Assembly: GCA_963841445.1 (NCBI GenBank)
Contig: CAWJCP010000002.1
Coordinates: forward strand, 496,001-560,000
DNA length: 64,000 nucleotides
Source: Mayfieldus sp963841445
GTDB lineage: Bacteria; Actinomycetota; Thermoleophilia; Solirubrobacterales; 70-9
Direction of reading: 5' to 3'
Shown: one piece after another, positions 19,809-27,974 of the stretch
How positions within the stretch are numbered: the stretch's first letter is position 1
Layout of the letters: each line of letters opens with the position of its first letter
Notes under the pieces: generated by a model
Told to the model about the DNA's origin: nothing
The model's database searches: none
What the model saw: only the letters and a program-made list of their open reading frames with translations
Position numbers and translations under genes: made by a program

Positions 19809-21446
19809 CTACGTCCCGGTCGCCCCGCCTTCGGGCGACTGCCCGCCGACCGCCTGCGCCTCGTCGCCCGCGAACTTGCCGGCCTCTCGGCGGGGCTGAA
19901 ACGCGTACTCCAGCGACTCGACCAGGGCCTCCCAGGAGGCCTCGATGATGTTCTCCGAGACCCCGATCGAGCCCCACTCCCGCTCTCCGTCGGAGGAGTC
20001 GAGCAGCACCCGCGTCACCGCACCGGTGCCATGGTCCTCGTCGAGAATGCGAACTTTGTAGTTGGTCAGCTCGATGTCGGCAAGGTGCGGATGTCGGTCG
20101 GAGATCGCCCCGCGCAAGGCGCGGTCGAGCGCGTTGACGGGGCCGTTGCCCTCCGCGACGCGAACGTAGCGCTCGCCGTCGACCCAGACCTTGATCGTCG
20201 CCTCGGTCTGCACCCGTCCATCCTCGCGCTTCTCGGTCAGCACCCTGAAGCTCTCGAGTTGAAATAGCGGCTCGTAGTCGCCGGCCTCGCGACGCAGCAG
20301 GAGCTCGAACGAGGCGTCGGCGGCCTCGTACTGATAGCCGCGGTGCTCGCGCTCCTTGAGGCGCTCGAGCGTGCGCTGCGCAGCGTCATCGTCGACCTCG
20401 ATCCCGGCGGCCTCGGCGCGGCTGCGCACCGTGCCCTTGCCGGAGAGCTCGGAGACCAGCACGTCGCGCCGGTTCCCGACAAGCTCGGGGTCGGTGTGCT
20501 CGAAGGTGCGCACGTCGGCGCTGACCCCGGCGACGTGCATCCCGGCCTTGTGGGCGAAGGCGTTGCGGCCCACGTAGGGCTGGTTGGGGTCCGGCACCGC
20601 ATTGCAGAGCTCGTCGACGAAATGGGCGGTCTCGGTGAGCCGCGAGAGCTGCTCGGCCGCGACCACGTCGAAGCCCATCTTCAGCTGCAGGGCGGGCAGG
20701 ATCGAAACCAGATTGGCGTTGCCGCAGCGCTCCCCGTAGCCATTCACGGTGCCCTGGACCAGGCGGGCGCCCTCGGCGACCGCCGCAAGCGAGTTGGCGA
20801 CGCCGCAGTCGGCGTCGTTGTGGGTGTGGATCCCGATCTCGACCGCCTCGCCCAGCTCCCCGACCACGGCCCGAGTCGCCTCCGACACATGCCGCGGAAG
20901 GCTGGAGCCGTTGGTGTCGCAGAGCGTGACGTTCTCGGCCCCGCTCTCGGCGGCGGCGCGCAGGCACTCGACCGCGTAGCCGGAGTCCTCCCGCCAGGCG
21001 TCGAAGAAGTGCTCGGCGTCGTAGATCACCCGCTTGCCCTCGGCCCGGCAGAAGGCGACCGAGTCGGAGATCATCGCCAGGTTCTCCTCCCGGGAGACCT
21101 TGGTGACCTTCTCGAGGTGAAGTGCCCAGGTCTTGCCGACCAGGGTCACCGCCGGGGTGAAGCTCGCGACCAGCGCCGCGAGGGCCTCATCGTCCTCGAC
21201 AGCGACGTCGCGGCGACGGGTCATCCCGAATGCGCAGACGGTCGCGCTGCGCCGCTCCTGTTCGGCGAGCAGCTCGAACAGCTCCGCCTCCTTGGGGTTG
21301 GAGCTGGGGAATCCGGCCTCGACGAACTGCACCCCGAGCTCGTCGAGGGCCCGCACGACGCGCAGCTTCTCGCGCGCCGACAGCGACATTCCCTGTCCCC
21401 CCATGCCGTCCCGCAGGGTTGTGTCGTAAAGCTTGCACTGATCCAT
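19809..21446 (-). CDS. cimA: citramalate synthase
   Basis: A 545-residue member of the isopropylmalate/citramalate synthase family. It condenses pyruvate with acetyl-CoA to (R)-citramalate, giving threonine-independent isoleucine synthesis. The N-terminal TIM barrel begins LYDTTLRDGMGGQGMSLSAREKL; other marks are FVEAGFPSSNPKEAE, the metal site HTHNDADCGVANSLAAV, and NGYGERCGNANL. The C-terminal regulatory domain follows. 'GRNAFAHKAGMHVAGV' and the overall length distinguish it from LeuA at 31.4-32.9 kb. The ATG at 21446 follows AGGAAGG. Upstream lies a short leader ORF with a hairpin (21509-21575). Confidence 0.88.
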   Translation of the reverse strand: MDQCKLYDTTLRDGMGGQGMSLSAREKLRVVRALDELGVQFVEAGFPSSNPKEAELFELLAEQERRSATVCAFGMTRRRDVAVEDDEALAALVASFTPAVTLVGKTWALHLEKVTKVSREENLAMISDSVAFCRAEGKRVIYDAEHFFDAWREDSGYAVECLRAAAESGAENVTLCDTNGSSLPRHVSEATRAVVGELGEAVEIGIHTHNDADCGVANSLAAVAEGARLVQGTVNGYGERCGNANLVSILPALQLKMGFDVVAAEQLSRLTETAHFVDELCNAVPDPNQPYVGRNAFAHKAGMHVAGVSADVRTFEHTDPELVGNRRDVLVSELSGKGTVRSRAEAAGIEVDDDAAQRTLERLKEREHRGYQYEAADASFELLLRREAGDYEPLFQLESFRVLTEKREDGRVQTEATIKVWVDGERYVRVAEGNGPVNALDRALRGAISDRHPHLADIELTNYKVRILDEDHGTGAVTRVLLDSSDGEREWGSIGVSENIIEASWEALVESLEYAFQPRREAGKFAGDEAQAVGGQSPEGGATGT

Positions 21447-21508
21447 CTGATGCCTTCCTGAGTCGAGGGTTCGGGCGCTGGCCAAATTGGCCTGCGGGCG
21501 CAAGCGCG

Positions 21509-21538
21509 CTGCCGCTGGCCGCTAGGCGGCAGCGGCAG
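21509..21538 (-). promoter_or_regulatory. hairpin in the ilvE-cimA spacer
   Basis: The plus strand CTGCCGCT-g-GCCGC, loop TAG, GCGGC-AGCGGCAG forms a 13-bp stem with a single bulge. It overlaps the stop codon of the 17-residue leader ORF (21522-21575), so ribosomes on that ORF would open it. No U-tract follows; it could act as an attenuator, a processing site or a weak terminator. Confidence 0.5.
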
Positions 21539-21575
21539 TGGTAATTCGCCCGCTTGCCTCGAATCGACGCTGCAT
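21522..21575 (-). CDS. possible leader peptide of cimA
   Basis: A 17-codon ORF starts at an ATG that overlaps the ilvE stop (TGATG) and reads MQRRFEASGRITTAAAA. Its last codons (Ile-Thr-Thr-Ala4) and stop lie in the hairpin 21509-21538. It resembles amino-acid-run leaders in position, but the run is mainly Ala rather than Ile, Leu or Val, so the sensing model is uncertain. It may be chance. Confidence 0.35.
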   Translation of the reverse strand: MQRRFEASGRITTAAAA

Positions 21576-22525
21576 CAGCCGCTGACTCTACTCCCCTTCT
21601 CGACCGGCGCCGCCTGCTCGACGATGTCGAGCCACTCGAGGTACTCCTCGGCGCGCCCGAAGAGGGCATCCTCGTATTTCGCCTGCAGATGACGTGTGAT
21701 CTCGCCCGGCCTCCCGAGGTCGTGATCGTCGATCTCGCGCACCGGCACGAGCTCGGCGGCGGTCCCGGTGAGGAAGATCTCCTCGGCGATGTAAAGCTCG
21801 GCGCGCGCGATATCGCGCTCGACGACCTGGTAGCCGAGGTCGCCGGCGATCTGGATGATCGACTTGCGGCTGATCCCGTCGAGGATCGAGGCGGTATGCG
21901 GCGGGGTGACCAGGGTGCCGTCGCGGACAACGAAGACGTTCTCGCCGGAGCCCTCGCAGACGTTGCCGCGCTGGTCGAGCAGGATCGCCTCTTCATAGCC
22001 GGCCTTGGCCGACTCGGTCTTGGCGAGGATCGAGTTCAGGTACTGCCCCGAGGCCTTGGCATGGGGATTCAGGCTGTCGGGAGAGATGCGACGCCAGGAG
22101 GAGACCCTGGCCCGGACCCCGTTCCGCTTCCCATCCTCGCCGAGGTAGGCTCCCCAGGGCCAGACAGCGACCATCACGTCAACCGGATTGTCGGGAGCGT
22201 AGAGGCCCATCTCGCCATAGCCCCGCAGCGCCAGGGGGCGGATGTAGCAGGAGCGCAACCCGTTGCGGTTGATCAGCTCATGGGTCGCCGCGCGGATCTG
22301 CTCGCCGGAGAAGGGCAGGTCGAGGTAGTACATCTCCGCCGACCTGGCGAGCCGCTCGAGGTGGTCCTTATGGCGAAAGATCGCCGGCCCGCGCTCGGTC
22401 TCGTAGCAGCGAATCCCCTCGAAGACCCCGCTTCCGTAGTGAAGTCCGTGACTGAGCACGTGGACCTTGGCCTCGTCCCAGGCGACGAACTCACCATTCA
22501 GCCAGATTTGCTCGGCCTTCTCCAT
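21575..22525 (-). CDS. ilvE: branched-chain amino acid aminotransferase
   Basis: This 316-residue class IV PLP aminotransferase performs the last step of Leu, Ile and Val synthesis. The start MEKAEQIWLNGEFVAWDEAKVHVLSHGLHYGSGVFEGIRCY is canonical for IlvE. RPLALRGYGEMGL, KASGQYLNSILAKTESAKAGYEEAILLD (PLP Lys in AKASGQY) and EGSGENVFVVRDG are present. The ATG at 22525 is preceded by a -10-like CATACT about 11 bases upstream, suggesting a very short leader. It heads the run ilvE-cimA-DegT-argH-AAG and is divergent from the KNGAV-repeat gene. Confidence 0.94.
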   Translation of the reverse strand: MEKAEQIWLNGEFVAWDEAKVHVLSHGLHYGSGVFEGIRCYETERGPAIFRHKDHLERLARSAEMYYLDLPFSGEQIRAATHELINRNGLRSCYIRPLALRGYGEMGLYAPDNPVDVMVAVWPWGAYLGEDGKRNGVRARVSSWRRISPDSLNPHAKASGQYLNSILAKTESAKAGYEEAILLDQRGNVCEGSGENVFVVRDGTLVTPPHTASILDGISRKSIIQIAGDLGYQVVERDIARAELYIAEEIFLTGTAAELVPVREIDDHDLGRPGEITRHLQAKYEDALFGRAEEYLEWLDIVEQAAPVEKGSRVSG

Positions 22526-22621
22526 CCTCGAGGAAGTATGCCCGATGGAGGCGACCGCGAGCGCGACTAAGTTTGCCGACTCGGGTTAAGGGACGAAACG
22601 GCAACCCCGGGAGGTTCATTC

Positions 22622-23342
22622 GTGCTGACGCGGCTCCGATCCAGGCTCACATACGCAAACGTGATGGCGACGATCGCCGTCTTCATGGTCGTCACCGGCG
22701 TCGGCTTCGCCGTCGCGGCGCTTCCCAAGAAGAGCGTCGGGCCGAGGCAGCTCAAGAACGGCGCCGTGCGCTCCAAGAAGATCCATCGCAACGCGGTCAA
22801 CGCGTCGAAGATCAGGCGCGGCGCGGTCGGGCGGTCGGATCTCGCCAACGGAGCCGTCGGCAGCGGCAAGATCTCCAACAGCGCCGTGATCACCAAGAAG
22901 CTGGCAAACGGCGCCGTCACCAGGGCGAAGATCGACGAGGATTCGCTGCCGTTGCTCGGCGACGCTGCGGTCGGGCCAGGAGTTGCGCGGCAGCTTCAAC
23001 CTCGGCGGCGACTCCACACTGGCCGGGGCAGCGGCCCACGACGGCTACAACTTCCAGTTCCCGCTCACCAACCAGCCCGCGGCGCCAGCTGCGAACGTGA
23101 TCGACGTCGTGGCCGGCGATCCGTTCACCGCCGGCTGCGGCGGGCTCAGCGGCGGCAACAACCAGACCCCGCTTGCCGCGGCGGGTCAACTCTGCATCTA
23201 CATAACCGGCAAGACCAACCTCGCAGCCGTCAACCCGGTCGCGATCGAGAACGTCAACCGGCTCGGGTTTGGGCTCAAGGCGACTTCCCTGGCCGCTGGC
23301 GATTTCGTCGCCACCGGCTTCTGGGCGGTCACCGCGCCGTAG
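22622..23342 (+). pseudogene. KNGAV-repeat secreted protein, frameshifted
   Basis: This gene type is common in Solirubrobacterales. It has an N-terminal hydrophobic segment (LTYANVMATIAVFMVVTGVGFAVAALPKKSVG type) followed by degenerate repeats around 'LKNGAV', 'HRNAV', 'RRGAV', 'LANGAV' and 'LANGAV'. A beta-rich C-terminal domain (LRGSFNLGGDSTLAG..LCIYITGKTN..GFWAVTAP) comes next. The N-terminal half runs in one frame from the GTG at 22622 to about 22960. The C-terminal half continues one frame over (SATLRSGQELRGSFNLGG). One extra base near 22955-22965 (TTGCTCGG) would explain this. GGGAGG precedes the start. The function is unknown and it is probably an exported surface protein. Confidence 0.65.
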
Positions 23343-23402
23343 AGGACCGGCCCGCCCTAGAAGCCGATCGAGTCAGAAGCCGGTCCCGAGGTTCCGGCCC
23401 GT

Positions 23403-23424
23403 AAACCGCTTCGCTGAGCGGTTT
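23403..23424 (+). terminator. hairpin terminator after the KNGAV-repeat gene
   Basis: AAACCGCT, a 6-base loop and AGCGGTTT form a perfect 8-bp stem ending in a short T run on the plus strand. It lies about 60 bases after the stop at 23342 and between convergent genes, so it may serve both directions. Confidence 0.55.
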
Positions 23425-23500
23425 GGGCGGCGATAGGCGCCCAAACTGCGCAGTGAAGACGCGCGTTCCGCACTCAGGAGAGCTCGCCCAGCGGCTCGGG

Positions 23501-24604
23501 TCAGGCTGCGAGCTCGGCGAGCACCGCCTCGGTCATCTCCTCGGTCCCCACCTCGACCTCGGCGGGGAGGTCGGCCATCGGGGGCACCTCGGAGTCGACC
23601 ATCGCAAGGTCCGGAGTGCGCAGGCCGCGCTCGAGGACCGCGTCGACGGCCTCCTCGACAGCCGACGCCTGCTCGTCCATCTCGAAGCCGTAGCGCAGCA
23701 TCAGGGCCACGGAGAGAAAGGTCGCGAGCGGGTTGGCGATCCCCTCGCCGGCGATGTCGGGCGCCGAGCCGTGCACGGGCTCGAAGAGGCCCGGGCCACC
23801 GTCGCCGAGGCTGGCCGAGGGCAGCATCCCCAGCGACCCGGTCAGCATCGCCGCCTCGTCGCTGAGGATGTCGCCGAAGAGATTCTCGGTCACGATCACA
23901 TCGAAGTCGGCGGGGCGGGAGACGAGCTGCATCGCGGCGTTGTCGACCAGCATGTGCTCGAGCTCGACGTCGTCGTAGCCCTTCCCCATCCTGGTCATCG
24001 TCTCGCGCCAGAGCCGCGACGTCTCCAGCACGTTGGCCTTGTCGACCGAGGTGACCTGAGCGGCGCCCGAATCGTCGCGGCGCTGGCGCGCCGCCGCGAA
24101 GGCGGTGGTGGCGATGCGCTCGATCTCGGCCACCGTGTAGAGGCAGTCGTCGTGGGCGCTGTCGCCGTCGCGGCCGCTGTCGCCAAAGTAGATGCCCCCG
24201 GTCAGCTCACGGACGACGAGCAGGTCGGTGCCCGCGATCCGCGCCTCGCGCAGCGGGCTTGCCGAGACCAGCGCCGGGCTGGGCCGAACCGGGCGCAGGT
24301 TCGCGTAGAGGCCGAGCCCTTGGCGCAGGCCGAGCAGCCCCTGCTCGGGGCGCGGCGCGTCGGGGTCGGTCGTGTCCCACTTCGGCCCCCCGACGGCGCC
24401 GAGGAGCACTGCGTCGGAGGCGCGGCAGGCGTCGAGGACCTCGTCAGTCAGGGCCGTGCCATGGGCGTCTATCGAGGCGCCGCCGACCAGCTGCTCGTCG
24501 AGGGCGAAGCCGCCGATCTGCTCCAGCAGCCGCCGCGCCGCGGCGACGATCTCGGTGCCGATCCCGTCGCCGGGAAGCATGACAACCCGCTTCAGCCCGC
24601 TCAC
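23501..24604 (-). CDS. leuB: 3-isopropylmalate dehydrogenase
   Basis: 367 residues; NAD-dependent oxidative decarboxylation of 3-isopropylmalate in leucine synthesis. Marks are VVMLPGDGIGTEI, GAVGGPKWD, LGLYANLRPVR, LLVVRELTGGIYFGDSG, SVDKANVLETSRLWRE, DVIVTENLFGDILSDEAAMLTGSLGMLPSASL and FEPVHGSAPDIAGEGIANPLA. The GTG at 24604 overlaps the TGA of the methyltransferase gene (GTGA), so translation is coupled. The longer frame up to 24958 is antisense/overlap noise. It is the last gene of the leu operon, ending against the convergent terminator near 23.4 kb. Confidence 0.94.
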   Translation of the reverse strand: MSGLKRVVMLPGDGIGTEIVAAARRLLEQIGGFALDEQLVGGASIDAHGTALTDEVLDACRASDAVLLGAVGGPKWDTTDPDAPRPEQGLLGLRQGLGLYANLRPVRPSPALVSASPLREARIAGTDLLVVRELTGGIYFGDSGRDGDSAHDDCLYTVAEIERIATTAFAAARQRRDDSGAAQVTSVDKANVLETSRLWRETMTRMGKGYDDVELEHMLVDNAAMQLVSRPADFDVIVTENLFGDILSDEAAMLTGSLGMLPSASLGDGGPGLFEPVHGSAPDIAGEGIANPLATFLSVALMLRYGFEMDEQASAVEEAVDAVLERGLRTPDLAMVDSEVPPMADLPAEVEVGTEEMTEAVLAELAA

Positions 24605-25383
24605 GGCTTGCGGGCCTCGATGTTGAGGCGCACGTAGTCGAGCACCACCGGATCCCCCATCCCCTCCGCGACCTCTTGCGTGAACGGATCGCGCAGCTCC
24701 TCCGGCAGCGCCTGCAGGTGCGGGCCGAGGGTGACGGTGGCAAGGAAGGCAAGCGGGTCCGCCGGCTGCACGTTCTTGGGCTGAAGCCAGCAGCGCACGT
24801 CCTCGAAGCCAACCTCGCGCAGCACATCCTCGGTTTCCTCGGCGGTGGCAAAGTTCCAGATCCCCTCCATCTCGGTGAAGCGCTCGGCGAAGCGAGGCTG
24901 GGCGGCGACCTCGATGATCACCTGAGTCAGCGAGGCGACGTTTCCGTAGCCCCCGCACTGGGCGACGATCCGGCCCTGCGGGCGCAGCGCGTCTCGGAGA
25001 CGAGTGAAGAGGTTGCGGTGGTCGGGGATCCAGTGAAAGACCGCGTTGGAATAGACCAGCTCAACCTCCTCTTGCATCTCGAGCTGCGCAAGGTCAGCCT
25101 CGCGGACGTCGGCCCGATCGCCGATCGCCTCGCGCGCCATCGCGACCATCGAGGCGGAGCCGTCCACTGCGATGACCTTGCCCTCGGGAAGGCGGTCGAG
25201 GAGCAACGAGGTGACTCGCCCCGAGCCGCAGCCGGCGTCGAGCACGGTTTCATCGCCGTCCAGCTCCAGGCGGGCGAGAACCTCCTGCGCCCACTCGAGC
25301 TGCGGATCGGAGACGCGGTCGTATACCTCCGCGTCCCATTCACGCGGGCCGGCGTTCATGGAGCGAGCCCGCTCGACACTCAC
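24601..25383 (-). CDS. trans-aconitate methyltransferase-like SAM methyltransferase
   Basis: A 260-residue class I methyltransferase. The SAM site is ETVLDAGCGSGRVTSLLL near residue 45 and KVIAVDGSASMV near 68. YSNAVFHWIPDHRNLFTRLRDALRPQGRIVAQ is very like Tam and its relatives (WIPDH). It starts at a GTG overlapping the leuD stop (an ATG at 25362 is an alternative), and its own stop overlaps the leuB GTG. It is thus embedded in the leu operon on both sides. Yeast Tmt1 methylates both trans-aconitate and 3-isopropylmalate, so a role on a leucine pathway acid is reasonable, but that is inference. Confidence 0.8.
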   Translation of the reverse strand: MSVERARSMNAGPREWDAEVYDRVSDPQLEWAQEVLARLELDGDETVLDAGCGSGRVTSLLLDRLPEGKVIAVDGSASMVAMAREAIGDRADVREADLAQLEMQEEVELVYSNAVFHWIPDHRNLFTRLRDALRPQGRIVAQCGGYGNVASLTQVIIEVAAQPRFAERFTEMEGIWNFATAEETEDVLREVGFEDVRCWLQPKNVQPADPLAFLATVTLGPHLQALPEELRDPFTQEVAEGMGDPVVLDYVRLNIEARKP

Positions 25384-25943
25384 AGTGCTGTCGTCACCGG
25401 CCCGGCGTCGGCCTTGCCCGTTGATTCGAACTCGTCGATCGCGGCCGCGTTTCGCAGCGTCATCCCGATGTCGTCGAGACCGTGCAGGAGCCGGTGCTTG
25501 ACCTCTTCGTCGATCTCGAACTTCTCGACGCCACCGGCGTAGTCGACGGTCTGATCGTCGACGTCGATGCGCGCCTCGCCGGAATCGGCGATTCCCCGGC
25601 AGTGCTCCTCGGCGAGGATCACCGGCAACAGGCCGACCTTCAGGCTGTTGGCGTAGAAGATGTCCCCGAAGGACGACGCGACAACCGCCTCGAAGCCGAA
25701 GTCCTGCAGTGCCCAGGCGGCGTGCTCGCGCGAGGAGCCACAGCCGAAGTTGCGCCCCGCGACCAGGATCGGGTTCGGCTCCAGCTCGATCTCGCCGTCG
25801 CGGATCCAGTCGTAGAAGAGGAACTCGCCATAGCCGCTGCGCTCGATCCGCTTCAGGAACTGCTTCGGGATGATCTGGTCGGTGTCGACGTCGGCTCGGT
25901 CGAGGACCGACACCTTGCCTTCGATCACGTCCAGCGCGTCCAT
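25380..25943 (-). CDS. leuD: 3-isopropylmalate dehydratase small subunit
   Basis: 187 residues; swivelling domain of the isopropylmalate isomerase, working with LeuC. Typical marks are DRADVDTDQIIPKQFLKRI, FGCGSSREHAAWALQDFGF, VVASSFGDIFYANSLKVGLLPV and the C-terminal LDDIGMTLRNAAAIDEFE. The ATG at 25943 comes 2 bases after the leuC stop. The longer upstream frame lies over leuC and is discarded. It overlaps the methyltransferase start by GTGA. Confidence 0.94.
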   Translation of the reverse strand: MDALDVIEGKVSVLDRADVDTDQIIPKQFLKRIERSGYGEFLFYDWIRDGEIELEPNPILVAGRNFGCGSSREHAAWALQDFGFEAVVASSFGDIFYANSLKVGLLPVILAEEHCRGIADSGEARIDVDDQTVDYAGGVEKFEIDEEVKHRLLHGLDDIGMTLRNAAAIDEFESTGKADAGPVTTAL

Positions 25944-25945
25944 GG

Positions 25946-27331
25946 TCAGCTCCAGTCGCGGATGTCCACGAAGTGGCCCTCGATCGCCGCCGCGGCGGCC
26001 ATCTTCGGGCTCACAAGGTGCGTCCGCCCGCCCTTGCCCTGACGGCCTTCGAAGTTTCGGTTCGAGGTCGACGCGCAGCGCTCGCCCTCGGCGAGGATGT
26101 CGGGGTTCATTCCCAGGCACATCGAGCAGCCGGCGCTGCGCCACTCGAAGCCGGCGGCGCGAAAGACCTCGTCGAGCCCCTCCTCCTCGGCCTGGACCTT
26201 GACCTGGTTGGAGCCGGGGACGACCATCGCGCGCAGCGTGCCGGCCACCTTGCGGCCCTCGACCATCGTCGCTGCTTCGCGCAGGTCGCCGATCCTCGAG
26301 TTGGTGCAGGAGCCGATGAAGACGCGGTCGAGGGGCATCTCGCTGATCGGGGTGCCCGGCTCAAGCGCCATGTAGCGAAGCGCCCGCTCGGCGCTCTCAC
26401 GGTTGACCGGTCCCTCAAGCTTGGCCGGATCGGGCACCGAGCCGGTCACCTCGACGACCATCCCCGGTGTCGTCCCCCAGGTCACCATCGGGGCGAGGTC
26501 TGCGGCGTCGATCTCGATCTCGGTGTCGAACGAGGCGCCATCGTCGCTCGGCAGCGAGCGCCAGCGCTCCAGGGCGGCGTCGAAGTCCTCCGGTGCTCCG
26601 GGTCGACCGCGCACCCATTCGAAGGTGGTCTCGTCGGGGGCGATCATTCCCGCTCGGCCGCCACCTTCGATCGTCATGTTGCAGATCGTCATCCGCCCCT
26701 CCATCGAGAGCGCCCCGATAGCGGGTCCTGCGTACTCGACCGCGTGGCCGACCATCCCACCGGTGCCGAGGAGGCCGATCGTGGCCAGGATCAGGTCCTT
26801 CGGGGTCACCCCGGCTCCGAGCTCGTTGGAGTAGGAGATCCGCATCGTCTTCGGGCGCCTCTGGACCAGGCATTGGGTCGCCAGCACGTGCTCGACCTCC
26901 GAGGTGCCGATCCCGAAGGCGAGCGCGCCGAAGGCGCCGTGCGTGGAGGTGTGGCTGTCGCCGCAGACGATCGTCAGGCCGGGTTGGGTGACACCGAGCT
27001 CGGGGCCGATCACGTGCACGATCCCCTGTCGGTCGGAGCCCAGCGAGTAGACCGGGATCCCGAACTGCTCGCAGTTTTGCTCCAGCACCTCGACCTGCTT
27101 GCGCGAGAGCTCGTCGGCGATCAGCCGCGCCGTCGCGGTGCCGTCGGTGGGCACGTTGTGATCGGCGGTGGCGACCGTCTTGTCGGGGCGACGCACAGCG
27201 CGACCTTCAAGCCGCAGGCCCTCGAAGGCCTGCGGGGAGGTGACCTCGTGGACGAGATGCAGGTCGATGTAGATCAGCCCGTCGGCGACCTCGTGCGCCT
27301 CCCAGATCTTCTCGAACAGCGACTTCGCCAT
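25946..27331 (-). CDS. leuC: 3-isopropylmalate dehydratase large subunit
   Basis: A 461-residue aconitase-superfamily [4Fe-4S] subunit that isomerises 2- to 3-isopropylmalate with LeuD. Marks are LFEKIWEAHEV at the N-terminus, TVATADHNVPT, VCGDSHTSTHGAFGALAFGIGTSEVEHVLATQ (first cluster Cys region), FIGSCTNSRIGDLREAA and GCSMCLGMNPD (the other two Cys). STSNRNFEGRQGKGGRTHLVSP is near the end. The ATG at 27331 overlaps the TGA of the upstream regulator (TGATG). Confidence 0.95.
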   Translation of the reverse strand: MAKSLFEKIWEAHEVADGLIYIDLHLVHEVTSPQAFEGLRLEGRAVRRPDKTVATADHNVPTDGTATARLIADELSRKQVEVLEQNCEQFGIPVYSLGSDRQGIVHVIGPELGVTQPGLTIVCGDSHTSTHGAFGALAFGIGTSEVEHVLATQCLVQRRPKTMRISYSNELGAGVTPKDLILATIGLLGTGGMVGHAVEYAGPAIGALSMEGRMTICNMTIEGGGRAGMIAPDETTFEWVRGRPGAPEDFDAALERWRSLPSDDGASFDTEIEIDAADLAPMVTWGTTPGMVVEVTGSVPDPAKLEGPVNRESAERALRYMALEPGTPISEMPLDRVFIGSCTNSRIGDLREAATMVEGRKVAGTLRAMVVPGSNQVKVQAEEEGLDEVFRAAGFEWRSAGCSMCLGMNPDILAEGERCASTSNRNFEGRQGKGGRTHLVSPKMAAAAAIEGHFVDIRDWS

Positions 27332-27936
27332 CAGGACCGCCGCAGGCCGGCGGCAACGACGGCCAGGAAGCGGGTCGCCGAGCCGCCTTCGTTTACGAAG
27401 TGGTGCGGGAGGTCGGCGTCGAAGGTGACGCTGTCGCCGCCGCCGAGATCGTGGCGGACGCCGTCGAGGATCAGGGTCAGCTCGCCCTCGAGGACGACCG
27501 CGGTCTCACGGCTTCCCGGCTCGTGGATCGGCGGGTCGTCCGGCCGGCCGGTGCCGTTGGCGGGGTCGAGCTCGTGCAGCGAGACGTCGGCGCGCAGGCC
27601 GGGCAGGGGCGGGGTCAGCTCCTCGTAGCGGTGGCCACGATGCTCGTAGCTGCGCCGGCGCCCGTCGCGGGTGATCACCGCGTGTGAGCCCTCGTCGAGG
27701 CGCAGCAGCTGCGAGAGGGTCAGCTCGAGACCGCCAGCGATCTTCGCCGCGATCGCAAGAGTCGGGCTGGTCTCGCCGCGCTCGACCTGGGAGAGCATCG
27801 GGGCGCTGACGCCGCTGCGCTGGGCAAGGTCGCGCAGCGACATCCCCATCGCCTCGCGCAGGGAGCGCACCCGGGCGCCGACTGCGGCGAGCTTCTCACC
27901 GGCATCGGGCATCGCCTTGATAGTGGCTGCCGCCAT
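27331..27936 (-). CDS. XRE-family HTH and cupin regulator heading the leu operon
   Basis: A 201-residue two-domain regulator. The HTH_XRE part (about 16-75) contains VRSLREAMGMSLRDLAQRSGVSAPMLSQVERGETSPTLAIAAKIAGGLEL. The cupin part (about 120-198) has ETAVVLEGELTLILDG and GDSVTFDADLPHHFVNEG, a typical small-molecule sensing barrel. It overlaps leuC by one base, so it is probably co-transcribed with leuC-leuD-MT-leuB. The start is the ATG at 27936, or the ATG at 27912. A CGTACG-N6-CGTACG repeat lies just upstream and may be its autoregulatory operator. The ligand is unknown; a leucine-pathway acid or amino acid is a guess. Confidence 0.82.
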   Translation of the reverse strand: MAAATIKAMPDAGEKLAAVGARVRSLREAMGMSLRDLAQRSGVSAPMLSQVERGETSPTLAIAAKIAGGLELTLSQLLRLDEGSHAVITRDGRRRSYEHRGHRYEELTPPLPGLRADVSLHELDPANGTGRPDDPPIHEPGSRETAVVLEGELTLILDGVRHDLGGGDSVTFDADLPHHFVNEGGSATRFLAVVAAGLRRS

Positions 27937-27942
27937 TCGGGT

Positions 27943-27960
27943 CGTACGCTATCACGTACG
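27943..27960 (-). promoter_or_regulatory. CGTACG-N6-CGTACG operator candidate
   Basis: Two CGTACG hexamers, each self-palindromic, are separated by CTATCA and begin 7 bases before the regulator ATG. The 12-bp period suits a dimeric HTH_XRE protein. Binding would block the start of the whole leu operon. Confidence 0.5.
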
Positions 27961-27974
27961 CGCGTCTGTCGCTG

